DNA of 53,236 bases from Elusimicrobiota bacterium (GCA_017525905.1 JAFXSD010000008.1:1-53236), one strand, 5' to 3'. Counted from the first letter of the stretch, positions 17,178 through 26,325 are shown. Notes: generated by a model from the letters alone, not told the origin. Translations and numbers: made by a program.

Positions 17178-18434
17178 ATGATACAAATAGTTATAAAATT
17201 TATTATCTTTTTAATGTTTATGGGGATGGCGGCATTTTTTTCCGCAGCGGAAACCGCACTAACAAGCCTTACCAATTCGAACATTAGAAGAATAAAAGAA
17301 AAGCACAACAAATTGTACAAATATATTACTTATTGGGAAGAAAATCCCGATGATGTAATTACTACAATGGTTGTATGGATGAACCTTTCCGTTGTTGCAA
17401 TAGGAGTTACAACCACTTCCATGGGACTTGATATTATAGAACTGTATAATCTCGATAAAGTTACGTGGATAAGTATATTCCCGATAATATCCATAATATT
17501 AACGTTGATATTTACAAACCTTATACCAAAATCTTTCGGCAGATATAAAGCCGATAAGTTCACGATAAAATGTTTGTATTTGATAATAAAATTCACACAT
17601 ATTACAAGACACTTAAATGTTTTTTTGGTTTCCATATCAAATGCTATTCTTGCTCTTTTCGGCGGAAAAACACAGGAACCTAAACTTATGCAACCGGACG
17701 AAGTTGAATTTTTGTTGTCTAACGAGAAAGTTTCGCCGTTATCAAAAACTTCAAGAAGCATTATTAACAGAATTATAGAATTCAGAAAAACAAAAATTAC
17801 ACAGGTTATGATACCCAAGTCCGATATCCTGGCTGTTAATATAGAACAACCGAGAGAAAAATTGATGCATGAAATTATAGATACACAATTTTCCAGAATT
17901 CCGGTATACAGAGATTCCATAGATAACATAATAGGAATAGTTACCGCAAAAGATATTGCTATGGCTTGGAGAAACGGAGAAGTTTTGGCGATAGAAGATT
18001 TGGTTCGTCCCGTATATTATGTTCCCGAAACCGCATATATAAAACAAATTCTTCTTGAATTTAAAAAAGGAAGAGATCATATGGCTATAGTCGTCGATGA
18101 GTTCGGGTCAACAATCGGGCTTGTAACGATGGAAGATTTGTTGGAAGAAATAGTCGGTGAAGTTTGGGACGAATACGATGAAAAAGACGAGAATATAAGA
18201 AAATTAACGGAAGGGAAATATTTAATAAATGCCGGTGAGTCGATATCGGATGTAAACGATGAACTGAAACTTACTATACCGGAAAATAAATTTTCGACAA
18301 TAAACGGTTGGGTTTTGGAACATTTCGGTTATATTCCTAAAAGATACGAAAAGTTTAATTGGAATAATTTGGAAATAGAAATAGAATCCGTTGAACCGAA
18401 AAAAATAAAAAGAGTTATACTGAAGATAAAATAA
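17178..18434 (+). CDS. CNNM/CorC-like membrane protein, full length with CorC_HlyC domain
   Basis: This 418-residue protein is a paralogue of the preceding gene: DUF21 (about 1-150, FSAAETALTSL), two CBS modules (about 190-335, with MEDLLEEIVGEVWDEYDE) and a C-terminal CorC_HlyC domain (about 345-415). Because CNNM proteins act as dimers, the adjacent short and long copies may form a heterodimer with one regulatory tail; this is inference. Likely role: divalent cation export or its control at the inner membrane. recO starts 1 nt after the stop. Confidence 0.9.
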   Translation: MIQIVIKFIIFLMFMGMAAFFSAAETALTSLTNSNIRRIKEKHNKLYKYITYWEENPDDVITTMVVWMNLSVVAIGVTTTSMGLDIIELYNLDKVTWISIFPIISIILTLIFTNLIPKSFGRYKADKFTIKCLYLIIKFTHITRHLNVFLVSISNAILALFGGKTQEPKLMQPDEVEFLLSNEKVSPLSKTSRSIINRIIEFRKTKITQVMIPKSDILAVNIEQPREKLMHEIIDTQFSRIPVYRDSIDNIIGIVTAKDIAMAWRNGEVLAIEDLVRPVYYVPETAYIKQILLEFKKGRDHMAIVVDEFGSTIGLVTMEDLLEEIVGEVWDEYDEKDENIRKLTEGKYLINAGESISDVNDELKLTIPENKFSTINGWVLEHFGYIPKRYEKFNWNNLEIEIESVEPKKIKRVILKIK

Positions 18435-18435
18435 A

Positions 18436-19101
18436 ATGTATTACAACATAAAAGCATTAATAATAAATACAAGAGTTGCTTCCGAAGCAGACAAGATAAT
18501 TACCGCTTATACAAATAAGTGGGGCAAGATTTATGCTATTGTTCCCAGCGCTAAAAAAATAGTTGCAAAACTTAATGCTGCAACCGAACCGATAACGGAA
18601 AGTGAATTGATTGTGTATCAAAATTCTCAATATTCAAGGCCTACAATTACAGGTGCGAGAATTTTAAATAATAATACTGCCGTAAAACAGGATTTTCACA
18701 GAAATTTGTTGGCATTTTATGTTTGTGAAATAAGTGACAAGTTTGCTCCGATGCATTTGCCGAATGCAAAAAAATATGAACTTATAGCAAGAACTTGGGA
18801 TTTGCTTGCAACATCAAAAACTCCGTTAAGGGTATTAACGGCTTTTTCTTTGAGATTATTAAAAATATCCGGTTACAGTATGGTGGATTATTTGAAAAGG
18901 AACTATTCCAATATAAAGAAAGAAGATATTTTATATTTAAAAAAGATAGCAAACTGTTCCGGAGATTCTTTGGATATAATGCAGGAATTTGAAAACAGTG
19001 ACGATAAAGTTATGTGGAACTATGTTGAAAGCTATATTAAAACTTATATACCGCAACCTTCGGTAGGACTTTTTTTAAAGAAAATTAATTATATAAATTA
19101 G
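18436..19101 (+). CDS. recO: DNA repair protein RecO
   Basis: RecO helps load RecA on SSB-covered single-stranded DNA. The N-terminal OB fold (MYYNIKALIINTRVASEADKI-like start, then LELIVYQ-type strands) and the helical C-terminal half are recognisable; the 221-residue length is slightly short. The zinc-binding cysteine quartet found in many RecO proteins is absent, as in enterobacterial RecO. It sits tightly behind the CNNM pair, and the pgpH-ybeY-recO context is shared with many bacteria, which supports the call. Confidence 0.85.
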   Translation: MYYNIKALIINTRVASEADKIITAYTNKWGKIYAIVPSAKKIVAKLNAATEPITESELIVYQNSQYSRPTITGARILNNNTAVKQDFHRNLLAFYVCEISDKFAPMHLPNAKKYELIARTWDLLATSKTPLRVLTAFSLRLLKISGYSMVDYLKRNYSNIKKEDILYLKKIANCSGDSLDIMQEFENSDDKVMWNYVESYIKTYIPQPSVGLFLKKINYIN

Positions 19102-19129
19102 ACTTTTATTTTTTTAAGAAGGTGAAATA

Positions 19130-19699
19130 ATGACTAAAAAAATATGTGTGTTTTGCGGAGCAAATTCAGGGTATAACAAAATATATGTTGAACACACAAA
19201 ACTTTTTGCAAAAGAAATAGTGCGAAATAATTTAACACTTGTTTACGGCGGCGGTAAAGTGGGAATTATGGGCACAATTGCAAATGAAGTTATGGCCTGC
19301 GGAGGTAAAGTTATAGGAATAATTCCGGAACTTTTAAATAACTTAAATCTAGGTAACAAAAAAATAACCGAAATGAAAGTTGTTTCGGATATGCATGCAA
19401 GAAAGAAAATGATGTATGAAACAGCCGACTATTTCGTTGCTTTGCCCGGCGGAATAGGAACGTTCGAAGAACTAACCGAAATTATAACTTGGAAACAAAT
19501 CAGTATTCATAATAAGCCGATAGCTCTTTTAAACATAAACAATTTTTATGACGGGTATATGAAATTTTTGCAAAAAGCCGTGGATGAAGGTTTTATGAAA
19601 CAAAGTCATATAAGTAATATTATTGTGGAAAAAGATTATGATAAAATTATAGACAGACTTAAATCCGCAAAAGATGTGCAGGAATCTAAATTTGTATAA
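19130..19699 (+). CDS. LOG family nucleotide 5'-monophosphate phosphoribohydrolase
   Basis: LOG-type proteins cleave the N-glycosidic bond of nucleoside monophosphates. In plants this activates cytokinins; the bacterial substrate is often unclear. The hallmark PGGxGTxxE motif is PGGIGTFEE near residues 105-113, with YGGG near 40 and the Rossmann-type start ICVFCGANSG. Length (189) is typical. AAGAAGGTGA lies upstream of the ATG. The methyltransferase start lies 7 nt beyond its stop. Confidence 0.92.
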   Translation: MTKKICVFCGANSGYNKIYVEHTKLFAKEIVRNNLTLVYGGGKVGIMGTIANEVMACGGKVIGIIPELLNNLNLGNKKITEMKVVSDMHARKKMMYETADYFVALPGGIGTFEELTEIITWKQISIHNKPIALLNINNFYDGYMKFLQKAVDEGFMKQSHISNIIVEKDYDKIIDRLKSAKDVQESKFV

Positions 19700-19706
19700 G
19701 GATAAT

Positions 19707-20468
19707 ATGTTTATAGAAAGCGTACACAACGATATAATTAAATTAATAGTTTCTTTAAAAGAAAAGAAAAACAGAGATGAACTTTCTTTGTTTGTTGTTG
19801 AAGGGTTTAAACAGGTTTCGGAAATTCCCGAAAACTGGAAAATAAAATTTGTTTTGGTTACCGAAAAATATAAAAATTTTGTTGCCGATAAGTTATATAT
19901 AACTACGGATAAGATATTTAAAAAAATTTGCGATACAAAAACTCCGCAGGAAATATTGGCGGTTGTCGAGAAAAAAATTTTTGATACCGAACAAGTGTTG
20001 TCGAATAAAGGTACTTTTGTTGTTATAGATACTTTACAGGATCCGGGAAATATGGGCACAATAATCAGAACAGCGGAAGCGTTCGGTGCAAAAGGTATTT
20101 TTGTGTCAAAAAATTCCGTTGATGTTTACAGCGATAAAGTTGTTCGTTCGACAATGGGAACAATATTTAATATACCTGTAATTCAAGAGTGTGATATTAT
20201 ATTTTTGTTAACGACGATGAAAAAAAAGAATATAAATGTTTGTGCTTTCTCATTGGATACGAACAATACATTGTCGAATTTTAAATTTAAAAATAATAAT
20301 GCAATAATTATAGGTAACGAATCCAACGGGATAAGCAAAGATGTTTTGGATATTGTTGATACCAAAATAAAAATAGATATGTTCGGTAAAGCTCAATCGT
20401 TGAATGCCGCCGTTGCTTGTTCCGTGGCTTTATACGAAATTTCAAAACAGTTAAATAAAGGCAAATGA
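19707..20468 (+). CDS. TrmH/SpoU family RNA 2'-O-methyltransferase
   Basis: It is expected to methylate the 2'-OH of a nucleotide in rRNA or tRNA. The SPOUT knot motifs are clear: NMGTIIRTAEAFG, IIIGNESNGIS and the C-terminal SLNAAVACSVALYE. An N-terminal substrate-binding domain of about 100 residues precedes them. I start at the ATG 19707, which has AAGGA at 19698-19702 and gives MFIESVHND. An upstream in-frame ATG at 19674 would overlap the LOG gene by 26 nt without a ribosome site. The target position (RlmB-like or other) cannot be told from sequence. The Omp85 gene overlaps its stop (ATGA). Confidence 0.88.
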   Translation: MFIESVHNDIIKLIVSLKEKKNRDELSLFVVEGFKQVSEIPENWKIKFVLVTEKYKNFVADKLYITTDKIFKKICDTKTPQEILAVVEKKIFDTEQVLSNKGTFVVIDTLQDPGNMGTIIRTAEAFGAKGIFVSKNSVDVYSDKVVRSTMGTIFNIPVIQECDIIFLLTTMKKKNINVCAFSLDTNNTLSNFKFKNNNAIIIGNESNGISKDVLDIVDTKIKIDMFGKAQSLNAAVACSVALYEISKQLNKGK

Positions 20469-21505
20469 AAAAATTTTTAATAACATCATTATTTTTAATA
20501 TTATTTTGTTCCGGTGTTTATGCTCAATCAAAGAATATTTTTTTCTTATTTCCGTTTTATATGCCGGAAACAAGTTTGGGGTTGGTTTTTACCGACATTT
20601 TACATTTCAAAAATTCCGACCATAAATATTTTTCCGCTTTAAATTTTTTTGCAATGTACACACTGAAAAATCAATTTTCGATAGGTGTTGTACCTTCAAT
20701 ATATCTTGATGATCAAAATTATTTAATAGAAGGAAAACTTATATACACAAATTTTTTAAGAAAATTTTACGGAGTCGGTAACGAAACGGATAAAAATAAT
20801 GAAGAAGAGTTTGTAAACAGAGCACACGGTTTCGGTATAAGTGTTTCAAGAAAAATAGTTAAAAATTTAATGTTAGGTGTTCAATACGATTTGTCCGACA
20901 TGACTATACAAGATACGGACGATGACGGAATACTTCAATATTGTAAAACAAACGGAGTAATTTCGGGTTTCGGGTTTAAAGCAAAGTTTGATACAAGAAA
21001 CAGTAATATATATCCTACGAAAGGGGTATTAATCAAAGCCGATTATGTTCTTTATAACAATAGATTCGGAAGCAAATATAATTATTCTTCAACAAAATTC
21101 GATTTTAGAAATTATTTTTATATTTATGATAAAAAACTTCTGTTTTCGTACCAACTTTACGGGGAAAGCATAAACGGAGTTGCTCCTTTGCAGGTGTTAC
21201 CTGCCATAGGCGGTTCGAATCTTATAAGAGGTTTTTATGCCAACAGGTTTGTTGATAATGTATTGTTAACATTTCAACCGGAACTTAAAATAAAAATAAC
21301 CAACAGTATTTGGCTTGCTGTTTTTACCGGTGTGGGAAACGTTTATGAAGATCTTGAAGATATAGATTTAAGAGAAATTAAAACAGCCACCGGTTTTGGA
21401 GCAAGAATAAAAATAAAAGATAATCCGAGAATGAATTTCAGGATAGATTTTGCATTTTCAAACGAATCTCAAGGTACATATTTTACTTTGATGGAAGCCT
21501 TTTAG
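20465..21505 (+). CDS. Omp85/BamA-type outer membrane barrel without POTRA domains
   Basis: After a signal peptide (about residues 1-20, VYAQ) the whole 346-residue protein is amphipathic beta-strand. The signature of the Omp85 barrel is present near residues 248-257 (IGGSNLIRGF, the conserved VRGF-type loop lock), and the chain ends in Phe as outer membrane proteins do. No POTRA domain precedes the barrel, so it is not BamA or TamA; it resembles stand-alone D15 surface-antigen barrels. It is translationally coupled to the methyltransferase gene and is the last gene of a run starting at 15772. Confidence 0.82.
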   Translation: MKKFLITSLFLILFCSGVYAQSKNIFFLFPFYMPETSLGLVFTDILHFKNSDHKYFSALNFFAMYTLKNQFSIGVVPSIYLDDQNYLIEGKLIYTNFLRKFYGVGNETDKNNEEEFVNRAHGFGISVSRKIVKNLMLGVQYDLSDMTIQDTDDDGILQYCKTNGVISGFGFKAKFDTRNSNIYPTKGVLIKADYVLYNNRFGSKYNYSSTKFDFRNYFYIYDKKLLFSYQLYGESINGVAPLQVLPAIGGSNLIRGFYANRFVDNVLLTFQPELKIKITNSIWLAVFTGVGNVYEDLEDIDLREIKTATGFGARIKIKDNPRMNFRIDFAFSNESQGTYFTLMEAF

Positions 21506-21509
21506 AGGC

Positions 21510-21640
21510 AATTTATAATTTATAATTAACGGCAAAAAGGCAACGGCGAACAACAGAGGTATGGATGTATAGAGGGATAGAGGTATAGAAAGGACAACGG
21601 CAAAACGGCAATTTATAATTTATAATTTATAATTAACGGC
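21510..21640 (+). repeat. Composite intergenic repeat, copy A
   Basis: Order: AATTTAT heptamers (21510-21528), an ACGGCAA linker, GTATAGA minisatellite (21555-21593), ACGGC linker, three more heptamers (21610-21634), ACGGC. Positions 21539-21620 are identical, base for base, to the reverse complement of 37823-37904. Confidence 0.85.
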
Positions 21641-21666
21641 AGCGGCAGAAAGGCAAGGGAGGGGAA

Positions 21667-22125
21667 ATGTTGGTATCATCAACAAAGAAATACAAAAAAA
21701 TATTAAACTTTTTTCCGCAATTGGAAATAGTATTTGATTATATAAATAAGAATATTGATGCTGAAACACTTGACGGTAAATATAATATAACCAAAGAAAT
21801 ATTTGCCACGGTTCAAACTTGCCAACCTAAACCGAAAGATGAACAGGTTTTGGAAAAGCATAAAAAATATATAGATTTACAATATGTTATTTCAGGTAAA
21901 GAAAAAATAGGGTGGAAATTTTTCGATAAAAGCTTTAAAGTATTGAAAAGATACAATGTAAAAAAAGACATATCTTTTTATTCAAACCCTCCGGATACTT
22001 TTATAAATTTAAAGAAAGGAGAGTTTGCTGTTTTCTTTCCGGAAGATACTCATGCCCCTTTGTGCTGTGATAAAGAAGTTAAGAAATGTATAGTCAAAAT
22101 CCCGGTAAAATACCTGAGTAAATAG
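21667..22125 (+). CDS. YhcH/YjgK/YiaL family protein
   Basis: This 152-residue protein belongs to a cupin-like family tied to sugar metabolism; one E. coli member (NanQ) is a sialic acid anomerase and others accompany sugar operons. Family blocks are visible: EKHKKYIDLQYVISG near residues 63-77 and the histidine-bearing FFPEDTHAP near 125-133, which form the metal site. GGGAGGGG precedes the ATG. No sugar genes are nearby and the gene stands alone between two repeat-rich spacers, so the substrate cannot be inferred. Confidence 0.88.
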   Translation: MLVSSTKKYKKILNFFPQLEIVFDYINKNIDAETLDGKYNITKEIFATVQTCQPKPKDEQVLEKHKKYIDLQYVISGKEKIGWKFFDKSFKVLKRYNVKKDISFYSNPPDTFINLKKGEFAVFFPEDTHAPLCCDKEVKKCIVKIPVKYLSK

Positions 22126-22266
22126 CAGTTTGTTTGGATACTTGTACGAATTAAGTTTTTATTTTAATGTATAATATATAATTCTTTAAATATTATTAAG
22201 TATAATAAAAAATACTTTAAGAATACAGCTTAATACAGCTAAAGTATATATATAACAATTAAAAAT

Positions 22267-22296
22267 TTGCATTTTAGCAGATAACTATAGTATCAT
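22267..22296 (+). promoter_or_regulatory. Possible promoter for the RCC1 gene
   Basis: TTGCAT (22267-22272) and TATCAT (22291-22296) are spaced 18 bp in an otherwise featureless AT-rich spacer (22126-22341). The leader to the ATG would be about 39 nt. Confidence 0.35.
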
Positions 22297-22341
22297 ATTT
22301 GCTTTAAATAATCTTGTAAATTTAAGGAATAATATTTCATA

Positions 22342-24045
22342 ATGAAAAAAATTTTACTGCTTACAATGATTTTGTTTGTATCTTACGGCTTATGTTTTGC
22401 AGTTGTAAACAATGCTCTTGAAAGGGAAATAGTGGATTTGAAAATTCAAATAGAGCAAGAAAGCAATGTTATAAAAAAAATAGGGCTTGAAAGGCAAATA
22501 GAAATAAAATATTTGGAAAAAAAGGCTTATGACAAAATAAGCACTTTCAATAAAAATAAAAAGATATCCGTTCAACAAGCCATATATGAAGCCGAAGGTG
22601 TCAGGCGGGATGCGGAAGAATTAGTTGACAGTTTTGAGATATTGTTAAATAAAAATAAAAACAAAATAATATCTTTCTATAATGAGCAAATAAAACAGAC
22701 CGATAGCAGAATAAAAAGGCTTCAGGGGGAATCTCAGGAACAATATGAAAAAAGAGTAACGGCAAGAAAAAACAGATTAGAGCAAGGTAAAACCAAAAAC
22801 TTGTTTGATGAAGAAAATGAAATTTTATCGGCAATGATAACCGTAACCGAACCTTTTGTTGAAAGATTAAAATATTTCCAAACGGAAAAATTTTATGATG
22901 AAGATTTACCGAAGGCTAAATTTTTATCAATAAAAGAATTTAATGTAAGTGATTTTGTTATGGAAATTAAATATAAAAAGCAAAAATATTCTTTGGAATA
23001 TGATTTTCTCGTAATAGGAAAGCAAAGAGCCGAATTGATGTGTAAAACACAAAATAAGTTTATTATCGAACCGTTATTTTCGGTAAACGGGAATTTGGAA
23101 AAAGAGCTTACTGCTTTCAGTGTAAAACATTCGGGGCAAAGAATAAGAAAAGTAATAAGTTTTCCGAATAATGCGGAATTTAAAGATATAAAAAAACTCA
23201 GCAAATTTAGAAGTATGTACATAATAAATAATACAAAGTATAAATCCATATCTGCCGGCGGATATCATGTTGTCGGACTTAAAAAGAACGGAACGGTCGT
23301 TGCAGCCGGTAACAACGATAGTAAACAATGTAATGTTTCGGGGTGGACGGATATCGTTTCGGTATCGGCAGGTAATTGTCATACCGTAGGTTTGAAGAAA
23401 GACGGAACTGTTGTTGCGATAGGGAACAATAATTACGGTCAATGTAATGTTTCAAAATGGGAAGGTATAATTGCCGTATCGGCAGGTAAAGATTATACAT
23501 TGGGATTAAAAGAAGACGGAACGGTTATTGCTTGCGGAAACAATGTTTTCGGACAATGTGAAGTGAAAAAGTGGAAAGATATAGTATATATATCTGCCGG
23601 CGGGTATCACAGTGTAGGTTTGAAAAAAAATAAAACGGTTGTTGCCTGCGGATATAATAAAAACGGGCAATGCAATGTTGCAAATTGGAGAGGAATTGAA
23701 GAAGTTTGTGCCGGAGAATATCATACTGTAGCTTTAATGAATAATAAAGTTGTTGTTGCAATAGGTAATAACGATAATTGGCAATGTAATATCGGCGGCA
23801 GAGAACATATAATTGCAATTTCTACGGCGGAAGAACATTCCGTTGCTTTAAGAACAGACGGCAGTGTTATTGCTACGGGTGATAATAATTACGGGCAATG
23901 TGATGTGACCGATTGGCATGATATAGTTGAAGTATCTGCCGGTTTAAACTATACCGTCGGACTTAAAAAGAACGGAGCGATTGCTTTTGCAGGTAACAAT
24001 TATTATGATCAATGTGATATTCAGGAATGGAACTTGAATAAATAA
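22342..24045 (+). CDS. Exported seven-bladed RCC1-like propeller protein
   Basis: A signal peptide (about 1-20, GLCFA) directs this 567-residue protein out of the cytoplasm. Residues 25-185 are charged and helical, probably a coiled coil. Residues 301-566 hold seven repeats of exactly 38 residues with consensus (V/I)SAGxxHxVGLKxDGTVVAxGNNxxGQCNVxxW, the alpha-tubulin-suppressor/RCC1 form, so a seven-bladed propeller is expected. Each blade has a Cys in GQC and most have an invariant Trp. Such propellers are protein-binding scaffolds on bacterial surfaces or in secreted effectors. The gene is monocistronic with a strong terminator behind it. Partner and role are unknown. Confidence 0.9.
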   Translation: MKKILLLTMILFVSYGLCFAVVNNALEREIVDLKIQIEQESNVIKKIGLERQIEIKYLEKKAYDKISTFNKNKKISVQQAIYEAEGVRRDAEELVDSFEILLNKNKNKIISFYNEQIKQTDSRIKRLQGESQEQYEKRVTARKNRLEQGKTKNLFDEENEILSAMITVTEPFVERLKYFQTEKFYDEDLPKAKFLSIKEFNVSDFVMEIKYKKQKYSLEYDFLVIGKQRAELMCKTQNKFIIEPLFSVNGNLEKELTAFSVKHSGQRIRKVISFPNNAEFKDIKKLSKFRSMYIINNTKYKSISAGGYHVVGLKKNGTVVAAGNNDSKQCNVSGWTDIVSVSAGNCHTVGLKKDGTVVAIGNNNYGQCNVSKWEGIIAVSAGKDYTLGLKEDGTVIACGNNVFGQCEVKKWKDIVYISAGGYHSVGLKKNKTVVACGYNKNGQCNVANWRGIEEVCAGEYHTVALMNNKVVVAIGNNDNWQCNIGGREHIIAISTAEEHSVALRTDGSVIATGDNNYGQCDVTDWHDIVEVSAGLNYTVGLKKNGAIAFAGNNYYDQCDIQEWNLNK

Positions 24046-24066
24046 TTTTTTAATCTGTAAATAAAT

Positions 24067-24101
24067 AAAAAGCGGGAAGATTTTTTCTTCCCGCTTTTTT
24101 T
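24067..24101. terminator. Bidirectional intrinsic terminator
   Basis: AAAAAGCGGGAAGA (24067-24080) pairs with TCTTCCCGCTTTTT (24086-24099) around a T5 loop. Flanking A and T runs let it work for both convergent genes, the RCC1 gene and nfnB. Confidence 0.88.
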
Positions 24102-24118
24102 ATGTAATAAAGTTATAC

Positions 24119-25489
24119 TTATTTTGTTAAGTAAGCATGAATATTTTTTGCGGCCTGTTTACCCATACCCATAGCTTGAATAACCGTGCTGCCGCCTGCA
24201 ATATCACCGCCGGCAAAGATACCTTCTCTTGTTGTCATATACTTATCATCAACTATAAGGTGACCTTTTTTGTCGGTTTGCAACCCTTTTGTTAATGACG
24301 GTAATATCGGATTAGGATTTAAACCTAATGCAAGAATAACCAAATCTGTTTCTATTACAAAGTTTGAACCTTCTATTTCCACCGGTTTTCTTCTTCCGGA
24401 AGCGTCGGGTTCAGTCAATCTCATTTTTACACATTCAACCGCTTTTACAAATCCTTTATCATCGGAAATAAATTTTTTCGGTGCGGTTAATTCTATAAAC
24501 TCAATACCTTCTTCCAATGCATGTTTTCTTTCTTCAAGTCTTGCAGGCATTTCGTTTTGAGTTCTTCTGTACAACAATTTTACGGATTGGGCACCGATTC
24601 TTTTTGCGGTTCTAACGGAATCCATAGCTGTATTTCCGCCGCCTATAACAACTACATTTTTTCCCTTGTGAACAGGAGTGTCGTATTCGGGAAATTGAAA
24701 AGCATTCATCAAATTTATTCTGACTAAAAACTCGTTAGCGGAATAAATATTGTTAAGATTTTCGCCTTCAACACCGGGGAAAGTCGGCAGCCCTGCGCCT
24801 GTTCCTACAAATATTGCTTTAAAACCTTCGTTAAGTAAATCTTCTACGGTTTTTGTTCTGCCTATTAAATAATTAAATACGAACTTAATTCCGAGCTTTT
24901 TTAATGAATCCACTTCTCTGTCCAAAACTTCAACAGGTAACCTGAATTCCGGAATACCGTATCTTAAAACTCCGCCGCTGTCATGTAAAGATTCAAATAT
25001 GGTAACATCGTAACCTAATTTTGCCAAATCTCCGGCACAGGTAAGTCCTGCAGGTCCCGAACCGATAACAGCAACTTTTATTCCGTTGGGTTTTATATCA
25101 AAATTTTCTTCTTTAATGTTTTTTGCCGCCCAGTCTGCAGCATATCTTTCAAGGTTACCTATAGCTACAGGTTCTTGTTTTATACCTAATATACATTTGC
25201 TTTCACACTGTTTTTCTTGAGGACAAACTCTGCCGCAAACAGCAGGCAAATTACTTTTTGATTTAATAACTTTTATTGCCTCTGCCGGGTTATTTGTTGC
25301 CAAATGATGTACAAATTCGGGAATATTAACTTCAACAGGGCAACCTGTTACACACATAGGATTCTTGCAATGCAAGCATCTTTTTGCTTCCGTTAATGCT
25401 TGTTCATCGCTATATCCTAAATTTACTTCTTTAAAATCTTTGTTTCTTATGTTTGGGTCTCTTTCAACCATCTTTACTCTTTGTGGCAT
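24119..25489 (-). CDS. nfnB: NfnB-like large subunit (GltA-type NADPH flavoprotein)
   Basis: This 456-residue flavoprotein has the glutamate-synthase small-subunit fold: an N-terminal domain with two [4Fe-4S] cysteine sets (CLHCKNPMCVTGC and CGRVCPQEKQCESKC), an FAD Rossmann motif (IGSGPAGLTCAG) and an NADPH motif (IGGGNTAMDS). Alone it would be called GltA, but its direct pairing with a SudB/NfnA-type FAD protein fits NfnAB, which couples NADH, ferredoxin and NADP by flavin-based bifurcation. No large glutamate synthase subunit is nearby. I start at the ATG 25489, which has GGAG five bases upstream; a GTG at 25495 would be too close to that site. It overlaps nfnA by 16 nt. Confidence 0.88.
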   Translation of the reverse strand: MPQRVKMVERDPNIRNKDFKEVNLGYSDEQALTEAKRCLHCKNPMCVTGCPVEVNIPEFVHHLATNNPAEAIKVIKSKSNLPAVCGRVCPQEKQCESKCILGIKQEPVAIGNLERYAADWAAKNIKEENFDIKPNGIKVAVIGSGPAGLTCAGDLAKLGYDVTIFESLHDSGGVLRYGIPEFRLPVEVLDREVDSLKKLGIKFVFNYLIGRTKTVEDLLNEGFKAIFVGTGAGLPTFPGVEGENLNNIYSANEFLVRINLMNAFQFPEYDTPVHKGKNVVVIGGGNTAMDSVRTAKRIGAQSVKLLYRRTQNEMPARLEERKHALEEGIEFIELTAPKKFISDDKGFVKAVECVKMRLTEPDASGRRKPVEIEGSNFVIETDLVILALGLNPNPILPSLTKGLQTDKKGHLIVDDKYMTTREGIFAGGDIAGGSTVIQAMGMGKQAAKNIHAYLTK

Positions 25490-26325
25490 TTGCACTCCAT
25501 GTTAAGAATATTTTTATATTTTTCTAAAGCTATTTTTTCGTTTTCTTTAAAAGCTCTTAAACGGCTTGTAAGTTCGTCCCAATCAACCAAATGTCCGTCA
25601 AATTCAGGTCCGTCAACGCAAGCGAATCTTATTTTTTTATCTACACTTACTCTGCATGCACCGCACATTCCGGTACCGTCAACCATTATAGGATTCAGTG
25701 ATACAAGAGTTTTTAAATTGTATTCTCTTGTCATATTTGAAACTGCTTTCATCATCGGAACAGGTCCTATTGCATAAACAATGTTAACTTTTTCTCTTTT
25801 TATTACATCTGCCAAAACGTTGGTAACGAAACCTTTTATTCCGTAAGAACCGTCATCGGTTGCAGTTAAAAGTTCCGTTGAATTTGCTTTAAGTTCATCT
25901 TGCAATAACAACAAATCTTTGTTTCTTGCACCGACTATGGTAATAACTTTGTTGCCTGCTTTTAATAAATCGCTTATAACAGGTAAAAGTTCTGCGGTTC
26001 CTACACCGCCTGCCATTGCAACAACCGTTCCGAAATTTTTAATTTCGGTAGGTTTTCCCAAAGGACCGACTATATCTCTTATACAGTCTCCTTCTTTTAA
26101 TGTTCCGAGTTCGGTTGTTGATTTGCCCGCTTCCTGGAATATTATTTTAATAGTTCCTTTTTCCAAATTTTTACCGGCAACGGTCAAAGGAAACCTTTCA
26201 CCTTTCTCGTGCAATCTCAAAACTATAAACTGTCCGGACTTGATATTTTTTGCAATATCCGGTGCTTCGATTTCAAAACTCTTAATTACTGATGATAAAA
26301 CTTCTTTTTTAACAATTTTAAACAT
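25474..26325 (-). CDS. nfnA: NfnA-like small subunit (SudB-type FAD and [2Fe-2S] protein)
   Basis: This 283-residue protein of the ferredoxin-NADP reductase family has an FAD-binding barrel (RFPLTVA), a nucleotide domain (AGGVGTAELLPV, YAIGPVPMM) and a [2Fe-2S] set at the C-terminus (DGTGMCGACRV...FACVDGPEFDGH). With nfnB it probably forms the NADH-dependent ferredoxin:NADP oxidoreductase used by anaerobes to balance electron carriers. It could also be annotated as sulfide dehydrogenase subunit beta. The start is placed at the ATG 26325, giving MFKIVKKE and a GGGAAA site; the frame extends upstream without support. Confidence 0.87.
   Translation of the reverse strand: MFKIVKKEVLSSVIKSFEIEAPDIAKNIKSGQFIVLRLHEKGERFPLTVAGKNLEKGTIKIIFQEAGKSTTELGTLKEGDCIRDIVGPLGKPTEIKNFGTVVAMAGGVGTAELLPVISDLLKAGNKVITIVGARNKDLLLLQDELKANSTELLTATDDGSYGIKGFVTNVLADVIKREKVNIVYAIGPVPMMKAVSNMTREYNLKTLVSLNPIMVDGTGMCGACRVSVDKKIRFACVDGPEFDGHLVDWDELTSRLRAFKENEKIALEKYKNILNMECKCHKE

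Noticed and set aside
19674..19706. Earlier ATG start for the SpoU methyltransferase
   Set aside because: It overlaps the LOG gene by 26 nt and has no ribosome site, while 19707 has AAGGA at good position.
24119..25489. Signs of an insertion sequence or phage around the accessory genes
   Set aside because: No transposase, integrase, phage gene or terminal inverted repeat with target duplication is visible anywhere in the window.
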